Positions 1 through 6,919 of a stretch of 64,000 nt of DNA are shown here, one piece after another. Source of the stretch: G963662655 sp963665015 (GTDB taxonomy: Bacteria; Cloacimonadota; Cloacimonadia; Cloacimonadales; JAIOQZ01); the NCBI GenBank assembly GCA_963665015.2, contig CAXXSY010000004.1, forward strand, positions 2,418,001 through 2,482,000, written 5' to 3'. Each line of letters starts with the position of its first letter. Position 1 is the first letter of the stretch. Made by a program: the position numbers and the translations under genes. The notes beneath the pieces are model-generated. The model was not told the DNA's origin, did no database searches, and saw only the letters and a program-made list of their open reading frames with translations.

Positions 1-1
1 T

Positions 2-514
2 TTTATCCGTAATTACGAAACGATTTACCTGCGGCGGGATGGAAGCCGACTGAACATCTCCATCAACGCGATGCTCGAATCGAGACCGGAGGGGCCCTGC
101 CTGATTGCGCTGTGCACCGATATCACCGAGAAGAAGAAACAGTTGATGGCGCTTCGTGAGTCCGACACGAGGTTGAAAGACATCATCGAATGCACAACCG
201 ACTGGGTGTGGGAAATCGATTCGGATGGAAAATACACCTTCTGCAATGGTCGTATTTTCGATGTGCTTGGATTCACTCCCGAAGAAATCCTCGGTCGAAC
301 GCCGCTCGATCTGATGCCGCCCGAAGAAGCGGAGCGTATCGGAAATGTCTATCATAAACTGTTCGTCGATCGCGCCCCGATCGTCAATCTCGAGAATACA
401 GTCATGAGTCAGGATGGACGTCCGGTTCGTCTGCTGACCAACGGCGTACCCGTCTTCGACAGTGAGGGACGATTTATGGGCTATCGAGGTGCGGACCGGA
501 AGATCGATAAGTAA
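2..514 (+). CDS. PAS-domain signalling protein, C-terminal part (cut by window edge)
   Basis: The frame is open from base 2, so the start lies outside the window. About 170 residues are visible: the last strands of one PAS domain closing with the usual CTDITEKKK linker, then a complete second PAS domain (SDTRLKDIIECTTDWVWEID, then FTPEEILGRTPLDLMPP). The protein stops at GYRGADRKIDK, where PAS domains normally run into a kinase or cyclase through a DITERK linker. No kinase, GGDEF or receiver domain follows, so the output domain is either upstream or missing. The stop codon directly abuts the stop codon of the convergent transporter gene. Product class is clear from the PAS pattern; ligand and output are unknown. 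Confidence 0.75.
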   Translation, partial: FIRNYETIYLRRDGSRLNISINAMLESRPEGPCLIALCTDITEKKKQLMALRESDTRLKDIIECTTDWVWEIDSDGKYTFCNGRIFDVLGFTPEEILGRTPLDLMPPEEAERIGNVYHKLFVDRAPIVNLENTVMSQDGRPVRLLTNGVPVFDSEGRFMGYRGADRKIDK

Positions 515-1384
515 CTAGACCCGACTTCGTTTGCTCAGGAACTTCGGCAATTGCAGCATCAGGATACCGAGTAGAATCAAGCCGCACCCTAAGTACGAAC
601 GAAAACTCATCTTCTCGTGCAGGATCAACATGCCGCCGATCAGCGCGAAGACACTCTCCAGACTAAACAGCACAGCCGCATGCGACGGCGGCGCGTCCCG
701 TTGCGCCACGATCTGCAAACTGAACGCCACACCCACCGACAGCACACCGCCATAGGCAATTGTCAGCCACGCATCGCTCATTCCCTCGAGACGAACCTCA
801 CCTACGATCAACGCCGCGATCAGGCTCAAAATCGCACAGGTCACGAACGAATAGAACGCCAGCGCGGTCTGATTGCCCAGTTTCGCCTGCCGATCGATGA
901 ACTGAATCTGCACCGCCCAGACGACCGCGCAGAGCAGGACGAGGATTTCGCCATACGATATGGAAAAGCTCTCGTTCACGCTAAGGAAGTACAATCCGAC
1001 GACGGCCAGCAGAACGCCCAACCAGGCGAATACGCCAATCCGCTGCCGCAGAAATATCCCGAGAACCGGAACGAACACAACGTACAGACCCGTGATGAAA
1101 CCGGCCTTTCCCGCCGTGGTATAAACAAGCCCGACCTGCTGAAGCGATACCGCCGCAAACAGTATCACGCCGAGAACGATACCGGGAAGCGGCTTGCCCC
1201 AACCCTTCCTCTTGCCGCGTATCGACACGATGACATACAGCGTCGCGGCACCGAGCAGAAACCGGATTCCGTTGTAGAAATAGGGGCCGACAAAGTCCAT
1301 CCCCTTGCGCTGGGCAACGAACGAGAAACCCCAGATTATCGCTGTAAACAGCAATAACAGATCAGCCTTGAGTGTACGACTCAC
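515..1384 (-). CDS. EamA/DMT-family transporter (drug/metabolite exporter)
   Basis: A 289-residue inner-membrane protein with about ten hydrophobic segments arranged as two EamA halves. The first opens with LLLLFTAIIWGFSFVAQRKG and the second with a segment beginning GEILVLLCAVVWAVQIQFID, the classic paired EamA signatures. Family members export amino acids or other small metabolites; the substrate cannot be read here. I chose the GTG start at 1384 because AAGGAG (minus strand, 1390-1395) sits five bases upstream and it removes a charged extension of 32 residues (alternative GTG at 1480) that is not part of the first helix. The gene ends tail to tail with the PAS protein with no intervening base. 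Confidence 0.85.
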   Translation of the reverse strand: MSRTLKADLLLLFTAIIWGFSFVAQRKGMDFVGPYFYNGIRFLLGAATLYVIVSIRGKRKGWGKPLPGIVLGVILFAAVSLQQVGLVYTTAGKAGFITGLYVVFVPVLGIFLRQRIGVFAWLGVLLAVVGLYFLSVNESFSISYGEILVLLCAVVWAVQIQFIDRQAKLGNQTALAFYSFVTCAILSLIAALIVGEVRLEGMSDAWLTIAYGGVLSVGVAFSLQIVAQRDAPPSHAAVLFSLESVFALIGGMLILHEKMSFRSYLGCGLILLGILMLQLPKFLSKRSRV

Positions 1385-1473
1385 ATTGTCTCCTTGACCA
1401 TTCGAACGCATGTTTTTCAGGCGTAGTTTACGGGCAAGAAAAAAAGCAATTACGATCGACGCGCGTATTTCTC

Positions 1474-1521
1474 TTGACACGGAACATATTTTGCATTTTT
1501 AATTAAGCATATATAAGGAGG
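1474..1521 (+). promoter_or_regulatory. Candidate promoter region and RBS of the secreted protein gene
   Basis: A TTGACA hexamer lies at 1474-1479, followed by the stretch ACGGAACATATTTTGCAT (1479-1496) and TTTTTAAT, then the strong AAGGAGG ribosome binding site at 1515-1521. No good -10 sits exactly 17 bases from TTGACA. The segment from ACGGAAC to TTTAAT recurs almost unchanged at 10114-10140, upstream of another secreted sorting-tail protein, which is the main reason to treat it as regulatory. Confidence 0.45.
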
Positions 1522-1527
1522 TCTGTT

Positions 1528-2757
1528 ATGAGAACGCTACTGATCGTACTTTTTGCTATATCAAGCTTTTCGCTCGGTGCCCAAAGTTGGCTACCGATCA
1601 ACACGATCGAAGGGAATATCCTCAATCTGTTCTACAATATCGAAGCCCCATATTACTCGATGGCAGGAACCGACAACGGTCTCTATATCGAGCCGGAAGC
1701 CCAGGAAGTGTTCCTGCAAACCAACCTGCCCGTCCTCGGTTTCGCACCGCTCGACGACACCCACTGCCTGTTCATCATGGGCGACGGAAGCTGGTCGGAC
1801 GGCATCTATAAACTGGACATGGAGACGCAACAATACGACGTGGTCGTCTATACGCCCTGGCCGCATTTCCTGTACAAGCACCCGAACGGAGGCACCTATT
1901 TCGCGGGAGGCGACTACGGACTCTACACATCCGACGACGGGATCAACTGGACGGAACCGTCTGGAAACGAAGGGCCACGCTACGATATCGCCATCTGGCA
2001 GGATCACATCGCCATCGCCTGCGGGCAAAGCGTCATGCACTCACCGGATAACGGAGAGACCTGGAATACCCACACCGCCTCGCAGATTTTCACCAACATC
2101 ACCTACGATCCGAGCGGAACGCTCTACGGCGTCTTCGGCAGCACATCGAACTCGTCCGGACTGTGGTCGTCTCCGAACCACGGCATGGACTGGTCCGTGG
2201 AGTTCTACTCGATGAACCTGTACTGCGCTGACTGGAACATGAACGGCGAGCTCTTTGTCGGCTGGAACCCGCCCGATGAAGTCCCATCGGACGGCATAGC
2301 CATCTGGCATACGGACTATTGGGACCTCGAATCGATGAATCTGGACCTCCCCAATCTCTACATCAACCAGATCACCTGCCATCCGCTGATCGACTGCATC
2401 AACGTAATCGCGTGCACGAAAGACGGTGCCTACATGAATATATCCTGGCCCCACAGCACCGAACAGGTTGTCGATCCGGCGCCCATGCTCGAACTGACGA
2501 ACTACCCAAATCCATTCAATCCCGAGACAACAATCAGCTTCTCGCTCGACAAACCTTCCCACTGCGAGCTGAGCATCTACAACGTCAAGGGACAACGGAT
2601 CGCAACTCTGATCGCGGGACAACTTGATGCCGGCACCCGGAACGTTGTCTGGGACGGCACCGATCAATCGGGCAAAAACGTCTCGTCCGGCGTCTATTCC
2701 TGCCGGTTACGGGCGAATGAACAGGTGGTCGTTCGTAAACTGGTGATGATGAAATAG
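1528..2757 (+). CDS. Secreted beta-propeller-like protein with C-terminal sorting tail
   Basis: 409 residues with a signal peptide (MRTLLIVLFAISSFSLGAQS) and a body containing repeated short blades (YYSMAGTDNGLYI, TYFAGGDYGLYTSDDGINW, HSPDNGETWNTHT) that resemble photosystem-II/sialidase-type propeller repeats with Asp-box-like SPDNGETW. The last 85 residues are a FlgD-Ig/T9SS type A-like sorting module: NYPNPFNPETTISFSL, then IYNVKGQRIATL, then SSGVYSCRL, ending VRKLVMMK. It is therefore probably exported to the periplasm and then to the cell surface. The ATG follows AAGGAGG at 1515-1521. Function of the propeller is unknown. The tail closely resembles those of the three other secreted proteins in this window. 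Confidence 0.8.
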   Translation: MRTLLIVLFAISSFSLGAQSWLPINTIEGNILNLFYNIEAPYYSMAGTDNGLYIEPEAQEVFLQTNLPVLGFAPLDDTHCLFIMGDGSWSDGIYKLDMETQQYDVVVYTPWPHFLYKHPNGGTYFAGGDYGLYTSDDGINWTEPSGNEGPRYDIAIWQDHIAIACGQSVMHSPDNGETWNTHTASQIFTNITYDPSGTLYGVFGSTSNSSGLWSSPNHGMDWSVEFYSMNLYCADWNMNGELFVGWNPPDEVPSDGIAIWHTDYWDLESMNLDLPNLYINQITCHPLIDCINVIACTKDGAYMNISWPHSTEQVVDPAPMLELTNYPNPFNPETTISFSLDKPSHCELSIYNVKGQRIATLIAGQLDAGTRNVVWDGTDQSGKNVSSGVYSCRLRANEQVVVRKLVMMK

Positions 2758-2770
2758 AAGGCAGGAGTCA

Positions 2771-2866
2771 GGAGTCAGGAGAGAGAGGCGGACGGGGACG
2801 TCCGCGTTCCTCCTCCGGACCGCCGAGTTCCTGTGATTTTCAGACGGAGTCTGACAAATCGAATCC
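2771..2866. repeat. Intergenic repeat mosaic: GCGGACG hairpin plus TCAGAC/GTCTGA element
   Basis: The 213-base gap after the secreted protein holds two short palindromes. One is GCGGACGgggaCGTCCGC. The second, at 2831-2866, is CTGTGATTTTCAGACGGAGT followed by CTGACAAATCGAATCC, with stem TCAGAC/GTCTGA; near-copies occur at 9986-10020 and 56738-56772. No gene is seen here. The mosaic resembles REP-type intergenic elements, but I do not recognise the family. Confidence 0.7.
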
Positions 2867-2970
2867 TCGCACAGGCGAGCCTCTCCGTAAGACAGAAAAA
2901 GCTGGACACGATCCGGAACAATCCATGTTGTTCGGGTAACGAAATCAATGCATGATGGAGATGAACAGTC

Positions 2971-3405
2971 ATGGCAAAATTATCGGAGCATTTTCAACAG
3001 ACAGTCGCTTCCTACGGATTTACAGAGAAGGAGATCAAACGCTACAATCTGGAAATCGTACCGCGGATTATCGACCGTCTGGAGGGATTGCAGGGTGAAT
3101 GCCAGGATTGCGCCGATCTTTTGCAGAAGGTTCCCGAACTGATTGCTCTGCTACCCGATCTGCGCACCGACAAATCGAATCGGAAGCAGTTCAGAAGACT
3201 CCACAACAAGATGGAGCAGCACCTTGCCGGCAAACACAAGATTGTACGAAAGGGCCATCACACAGGAACATATATGTTTCTTGGAATGATGTTCGGCATC
3301 ATCTTCGCGGATAAGGGTGCCGGCCTCGCCATCGGCCTGGCGGTCGGACTAGCGATCGGCGTAAGTCTGGATAAAAAGGCGGAGAAAGAAGGACGGGTGT
3401 TGTAG
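2971..3405 (+). CDS. Small hypothetical protein with C-terminal glycine-zipper membrane segments
   Basis: 144 residues. The first 95 are soluble, helical and charged (MAKLSEHFQQTVASYGFTEK, then two cysteines in GECQDCADLL). The C-terminal third holds two closely spaced hydrophobic segments, TYMFLGMMFGIIFA and GAGLAIGLAVGLAIGVSL, the second with a small-xxx-small glycine-zipper spacing, followed by a charged tail. It looks like a small inner-membrane protein with a cytoplasmic N-terminal domain. A GGAGATG sequence precedes the ATG. I do not recognise the family. The gene stands alone between two repeat-bearing gaps. Confidence 0.65.
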   Translation: MAKLSEHFQQTVASYGFTEKEIKRYNLEIVPRIIDRLEGLQGECQDCADLLQKVPELIALLPDLRTDKSNRKQFRRLHNKMEQHLAGKHKIVRKGHHTGTYMFLGMMFGIIFADKGAGLAIGLAVGLAIGVSLDKKAEKEGRVL

Positions 3406-3452
3406 CAATCCCAACTTCCGAATGTGCCGAAGGCTCTTCTGAATGTTGGGAT
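3402..3452. repeat. Palindromic TTCYGAATGT repeat, copy 1
   Basis: The core between flanking arms carries the block TTCCGAATGT, an internal GCCGAAGGC palindrome, and TTCTGAATGT. It is bracketed by perfectly complementary arms ATCCCAAC (3408-3415) and GTTGGGAT (3445-3452). Four further copies occur at 17824-17871, 56508-56550, 56567-56613 and 59900-59946, each with its own different pair of arms. It lies between the small membrane protein gene and the convergent aminotransferase gene. Confidence 0.75.
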
Positions 3453-3512
3453 ATTGATGAATAACCGGCGAATCCATTACGAACTCGCCGGCTACAAAAT
3501 TGTGATTCGATA

Positions 3513-4712
3513 TTACCTGCTTCTGTACGTCTCCAGCGCTTTCTTGAAGATACCCATCGCCTTTTTCAGATCTTCTTCCTTGAGTATGTAGGCGATGCGG
3601 ATTTCGTCTTTGCCCATACCCGGCGTGGCGTAGAATCCCTCGGCGGGTGCGACCATCACCGTCTGGTTATCGACCGAAAAGTCCTTCATCATCCATATCG
3701 TAAAGTCTTCGGCGTCCTCGATGGGCAGCTTGGCGATGATGTAGAACGCGCCGGCGGGTTTCTTGCAGATAACGCCGTCGATGGTCATGAGTTCGTCATA
3801 GACGATGTTGCGTCGCTTGTCGTATTCGACCAGGATTTTTCGGAAATACTCTGCTTCGATGTCGATCGCGGCGTTGGCGGCGAGCTGGTCGATGGTGGGC
3901 GGACAGAGCCGTGCCTGCGCGAACTTGAGGACGGCTTTCATCAGCTCCTGGTTCTTGCTGATAATGCAACCGATGCGAGCGCCGCACGCGCTGTAGCGCT
4001 TCGAGATGCTGTCAACCATGATGGCGTGCTGTTCCATGCCCGGCATTTCGAGGATGCTGGTGTGTTTTTTGCCGTCGTAGATGAATTCACGATAGACCTC
4101 GTCCGCGATGATGTAGAGGTCGTGCTTCTTCGCGAGCGCGCAGAGGCGTTCGATATCCTCGCGGCTATAGACGGCGCCGGTGGGGTTGCCCGGATTGCAG
4201 ATCATGATGGCGCGGGTTTTGCCGGAAATCTTCTCGACAATCGCGTCGTCGTTCGGCAGGGCAAAACCGTCTTCGGCGTAGGTCGTGAGCGGAACGATGT
4301 TCACACCCGCCTGGGTCGCGAAACCGTTGTAGTTGGTGTAAAACGGCTCGGGGATGATCACTTCGTCACCCGGATTGCAGGTGACCAGCATGGCGAAGAT
4401 AATCGCTTCCGATCCGGCGGTGGTTACAATGAGCTCCGTCTTGTCGGTCGTGTCGAGTTCTATGTTGTGCCGCTTGTAGTAGCGCACCAGATTCTTGCGG
4501 TATTCGAGCAGACCTTGCGAAGGCCCGTATGCCAGCACCTTGTCCTCGTAATTGGCATAGACGTCGAGCATCGCTTTCGGGGTCTCGATATCGGGCTGAC
4601 CGATGTTCAGATGATAGACGTGGATTCCGGCTTCTTTCGCCGCGGTCGCGTACGGATAGAGTTTACGGATGGGGGATTCCTGTACCTGATGGGCTCGTGA
4701 TGATACCTTCAT
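3513..4712 (-). CDS. Class I/II PLP-dependent aminotransferase (aspartate aminotransferase type)
   Basis: 399 residues, the usual fold-type I aminotransferase length. It carries the substrate-site start HLNIGQPDIETP, the AYGPSQGLLEYR stretch, the YxN-type motif ICNPGNPTGAVYS, the DEVYREFIYDG aspartate region, and the PLP lysine in DSISKRYSACGARIG. It probably exchanges amino groups between an amino acid and a 2-oxo acid in the cytoplasm; the exact substrate (aspartate, alanine or aromatic) cannot be assigned. The ATG at 4712 is preferred because GAGGTG (minus strand, 4717-4722) lies four bases upstream. It follows the DUF374 acyltransferase gene by 18 bases on the same strand, so the two may be co-transcribed although their functions are not obviously related. 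Confidence 0.88.
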   Translation of the reverse strand: MKVSSRAHQVQESPIRKLYPYATAAKEAGIHVYHLNIGQPDIETPKAMLDVYANYEDKVLAYGPSQGLLEYRKNLVRYYKRHNIELDTTDKTELIVTTAGSEAIIFAMLVTCNPGDEVIIPEPFYTNYNGFATQAGVNIVPLTTYAEDGFALPNDDAIVEKISGKTRAIMICNPGNPTGAVYSREDIERLCALAKKHDLYIIADEVYREFIYDGKKHTSILEMPGMEQHAIMVDSISKRYSACGARIGCIISKNQELMKAVLKFAQARLCPPTIDQLAANAAIDIEAEYFRKILVEYDKRRNIVYDELMTIDGVICKKPAGAFYIIAKLPIEDAEDFTIWMMKDFSVDNQTVMVAPAEGFYATPGMGKDEIRIAYILKEEDLKKAMGIFKKALETYRSR

Positions 4713-4730
4713 AACACACCTCACAAAATT

Positions 4731-5402
4731 TCAGTTATTTTCCGACAGAGTTTTGAAGCGGTTGTTTTCTGTCAACTCCGTCATTGCGGTTTGTACAAGA
4801 TTGTATTTCACCAGAAGATCGTCCTTCGTTTGAATATGGATGGGATCGCCGTACCGAAAGCGAATTCGGGCGAACGGCTTGGGCAGTCGGAATCGGTCCC
4901 ACGACTTGAATTCGAACACGCGATCGACATCCACGGCGATCGGGACCAGCGGCAATTTAGTATAGTACGCCAGAAAAAGCGCGCCCTCTTTCACCACATG
5001 CGCGGGTCCCTTCGGTCCGTCGGTAACAATCAGCACCGAGCGCTCCTTCGACACCCGGATGATCTCCTTCGCGGCCTTCATTCCACCTCGTGCGGCCGAT
5101 CCGCGGATCGCTTTGAAGCCCATTGTTTCCGCAGGTCCTGTGATGAAGTCGCCATCCTTCGAGAGCGAGACCAGGAACGCGATACCCTCGAATCTTCGGC
5201 AGATCATCATGAGGATGTTCTGGTGCCAGAGCAGGTAGAGCGCGTGTTGATTCTTGTCCTCGTTGATGCGCTCGATGCGCCAGGTCAGGCTATAGAGGTA
5301 GATGAGAAGCGTGCCCAGGTATTTAGTTATAAACGATAGTACGGCGTGAACGAAGCGACTTTTGAAGAACCTCCGGAGCGGTCCTCGTTTTTTACGGGAC
5401 AT
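4731..5402 (-). CDS. DUF374 family lysophospholipid/lipid A-type acyltransferase
   Basis: 223 residues with an N-terminal hydrophobic segment (AVLSFITKYLGTLLIYLYSL) and the conserved DUF374 (COG2121) motifs: LLWHQNILMM, VSLSKDGDFI, IRGSAARGGMKA and the diagnostic VTDGPKGPAHVVKEGALFLA. Members belong to the LpxL/PlsC acyltransferase superfamily and are inferred to add acyl chains to lipid A or a related lipid at the inner membrane. Here WHQN takes the place of the usual HxxxxD/E core. The start codon overlaps the last 11 bases of lpxB, so translation is probably coupled, which supports a lipid A role. Confidence 0.85.
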   Translation of the reverse strand: MSRKKRGPLRRFFKSRFVHAVLSFITKYLGTLLIYLYSLTWRIERINEDKNQHALYLLWHQNILMMICRRFEGIAFLVSLSKDGDFITGPAETMGFKAIRGSAARGGMKAAKEIIRVSKERSVLIVTDGPKGPAHVVKEGALFLAYYTKLPLVPIAVDVDRVFEFKSWDRFRLPKPFARIRFRYGDPIHIQTKDDLLVKYNLVQTAMTELTENNRFKTLSENN

Positions 5403-6561
5403 CGATCCAGCTCGGATCCTGCAGGAGATTCAGGGCGATGCGCGCCGTCTCGACAGAGGCTTCTTTCTCGCCCAGCAGCTTGTGGATTTCCCTGAGGCGT
5501 TCCCGCATCTGCCGATAGAGCGTTTCGTCGTTCATATAGCGCATGATGTGCTGGTGGATGGTCTTACCGTTGACATCGCCCTGGATAAGCTCCGGGATGA
5601 CGTCGTCTTCGAGGATGATATTGGGGAGTCCGATCCGTTTGATTTTCACGAGACGCTTGCCCAGTTCGTAGGACAGCCAGCTCGTCTTATATACGATGAT
5701 GAACGGCGTGCCGATGAAGGCGGTCTCGATGGTCGCCGTGCCGGATGTCACCACCAGGAAATCGCAGTGCGCCATCATCGAGTAGTTGCCCTTCTCGATC
5801 AGATGGAAGTTACGCAGATTCGCCTGCCGGGTCATGTCCAGGTAGGTCTCCGTGCCGATGTTGCTGGTGGTGGAGATCAGAAATTCGTACTCGTTGGGAT
5901 CGAAGAGCTTGATCGCGTTCAGAAACGGCGGCAGCATCTTCGACACCTCGATCTCGCGGCTGCCGGGGAAAAATCCCAGCCACTTCTTGCCCATGTCCAG
6001 ATTGTGCGCTCTTGCGAACTGCTCACGCGTGTTGTCGATGGATATCTCTTCCGCGATGGGATGTCCCACATAAGTGCAGTTGACACGATGGATGTCCAGC
6101 AGCTCTTTCTCGAACGGCAGAATCACCGCGACGTGTCGGGTATAGTCCTTGAGCTGGTGTACCCGCTTGTGCTTCCACGCCCAGAACTGCGGGCTAACGT
6201 AGTACAGCACCGGTATCCCGAGGTTGTCCGCCATCCTGGCGATGCGCATGTTGAAGCCCGGATAATCGACCAGCACGACCAGATCGGGCGGGTTGTTCTC
6301 GAACTCCCACTGGATGCGCTTCTCGACCTTCAGGAAAAACTTCAGGTGCTTGAGCACCTCGACGAATCCCATCACCGCGAAACGGTTGAACGGAAACAGC
6401 GGCTTCAAGCCCTGCTTCTGCATCAGCGGTCCGCCGATCCCCAGATTGTAGTAGTCGTACAACGACTTCTTCAGCGTCTTCAAGACGTTGGATGCATGAA
6501 GGTCGCCCGACCGCTCACCCGCGATCCAGAATATCTTCTTTTTATCAAGTTCGATTGGCAT
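5392..6561 (-). CDS. lpxB: Lipid-A-disaccharide synthase
   Basis: About 389 residues, typical for LpxB, a GT19 glycosyltransferase at the inner membrane that joins UDP-2,3-diacylglucosamine to lipid X. Diagnostic stretches are IFWIAGERSGDLHASNVLK near the start, IGGPLMQKQG, MGFVEVLKHL, LVDYPGFNMRIAR, YYVSPQFWAWKHKRVHQLK, GHPIAEE, FFPGSREIEV, VTSGTATIETAF and PFIIVYKTSWLSY. The ATG at 6561 is chosen because the family begins near IFWIAGE; its ribosome binding site is weak, and a longer in-frame start at 6627 would fall into the intergenic repeat. It overlaps the downstream acyltransferase by 11 bases. Confidence 0.95.
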   Translation of the reverse strand: MPIELDKKKIFWIAGERSGDLHASNVLKTLKKSLYDYYNLGIGGPLMQKQGLKPLFPFNRFAVMGFVEVLKHLKFFLKVEKRIQWEFENNPPDLVVLVDYPGFNMRIARMADNLGIPVLYYVSPQFWAWKHKRVHQLKDYTRHVAVILPFEKELLDIHRVNCTYVGHPIAEEISIDNTREQFARAHNLDMGKKWLGFFPGSREIEVSKMLPPFLNAIKLFDPNEYEFLISTTSNIGTETYLDMTRQANLRNFHLIEKGNYSMMAHCDFLVVTSGTATIETAFIGTPFIIVYKTSWLSYELGKRLVKIKRIGLPNIILEDDVIPELIQGDVNGKTIHQHIMRYMNDETLYRQMRERLREIHKLLGEKEASVETARIALNLLQDPSWIDVP

Positions 6562-6631
6562 GATATGAACTTGGAAACCGCCGAAAAATTGTCCAGAAAA
6601 ATCGATGCGCAAGCGATAGAGCAGCACGAAC

Positions 6632-6763
6632 CCTCCGCCTGGCAGATTCGTTCGTTTCGCGACGAAACCGTGGTGTTATGCACCTTTATTCCCGTGTCCG
6701 GTAGCGTAGAAGGTGCATTATATCCACGGTGGAGGCGCGATCGGACGAAGATACGGGTGGATG
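6632..6763. repeat. Long palindromic repeat family A, copy 1
   Basis: This hairpin lies between lpxB and the ATP-grasp gene. The inner stem is CCGTGGTGTTATGCACCTT (6668-6686) paired with AAGGTGCATTATATCCACGG (6710-6729). An outer arm pair is TTCGT near 6649 and ACGAA near 6745. Related copies lie at 17645-17751 and 60085-60218. In the third copy ATGCACC/GGTGCAT is replaced by GTACACC/GGTGTAC, so two base pairs change together. It is followed by a GGGAGAGGGCCGGGGTGAGG element at 6807-6830. No coding capacity is apparent. Confidence 0.8.
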
Positions 6764-6806
6764 CCATCTACGACCGACAACCTCTCTACTCCCTCGCCCA
6801 TGAAAT

Positions 6807-6830
6807 GGGAGAGGGCCGGGGTGAGGGTCT
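6807..6830. repeat. GGGAGAGGG..GGGGTGAGGGTCT element, copy 1
   Basis: A G-rich repeat that follows the family A hairpin; a near-identical block follows the family A copy at 60085-60218 (60263-60288), and a degenerate one follows the copy at 17645-17751 (about 17950-17975). Similar GGGAGAGGG...GGGTGAGGG repeats are common between genes in several bacterial groups. Confidence 0.6.
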
Positions 6831-6919
6831 TACTCCTCATCCTGCTTCAGACGAAAGTGCTTGACGGTTTCTCTCCGTGCGACAACCTGCAAAATAGCGT
6901 TTTTTGATGGGAGATTCGG

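Noticed and set aside
617..1357. A 246-codon plus-strand frame
   Set aside because: Antisense of the EamA transporter; composition is basic and repetitive, with no fold.
5362..6864. A 500-codon open frame on the plus strand across lpxB and the following gap
   Set aside because: It is the antisense of lpxB, which has clear family motifs, and its translation has no domain character; high G+C third positions open long antisense frames in this genome.
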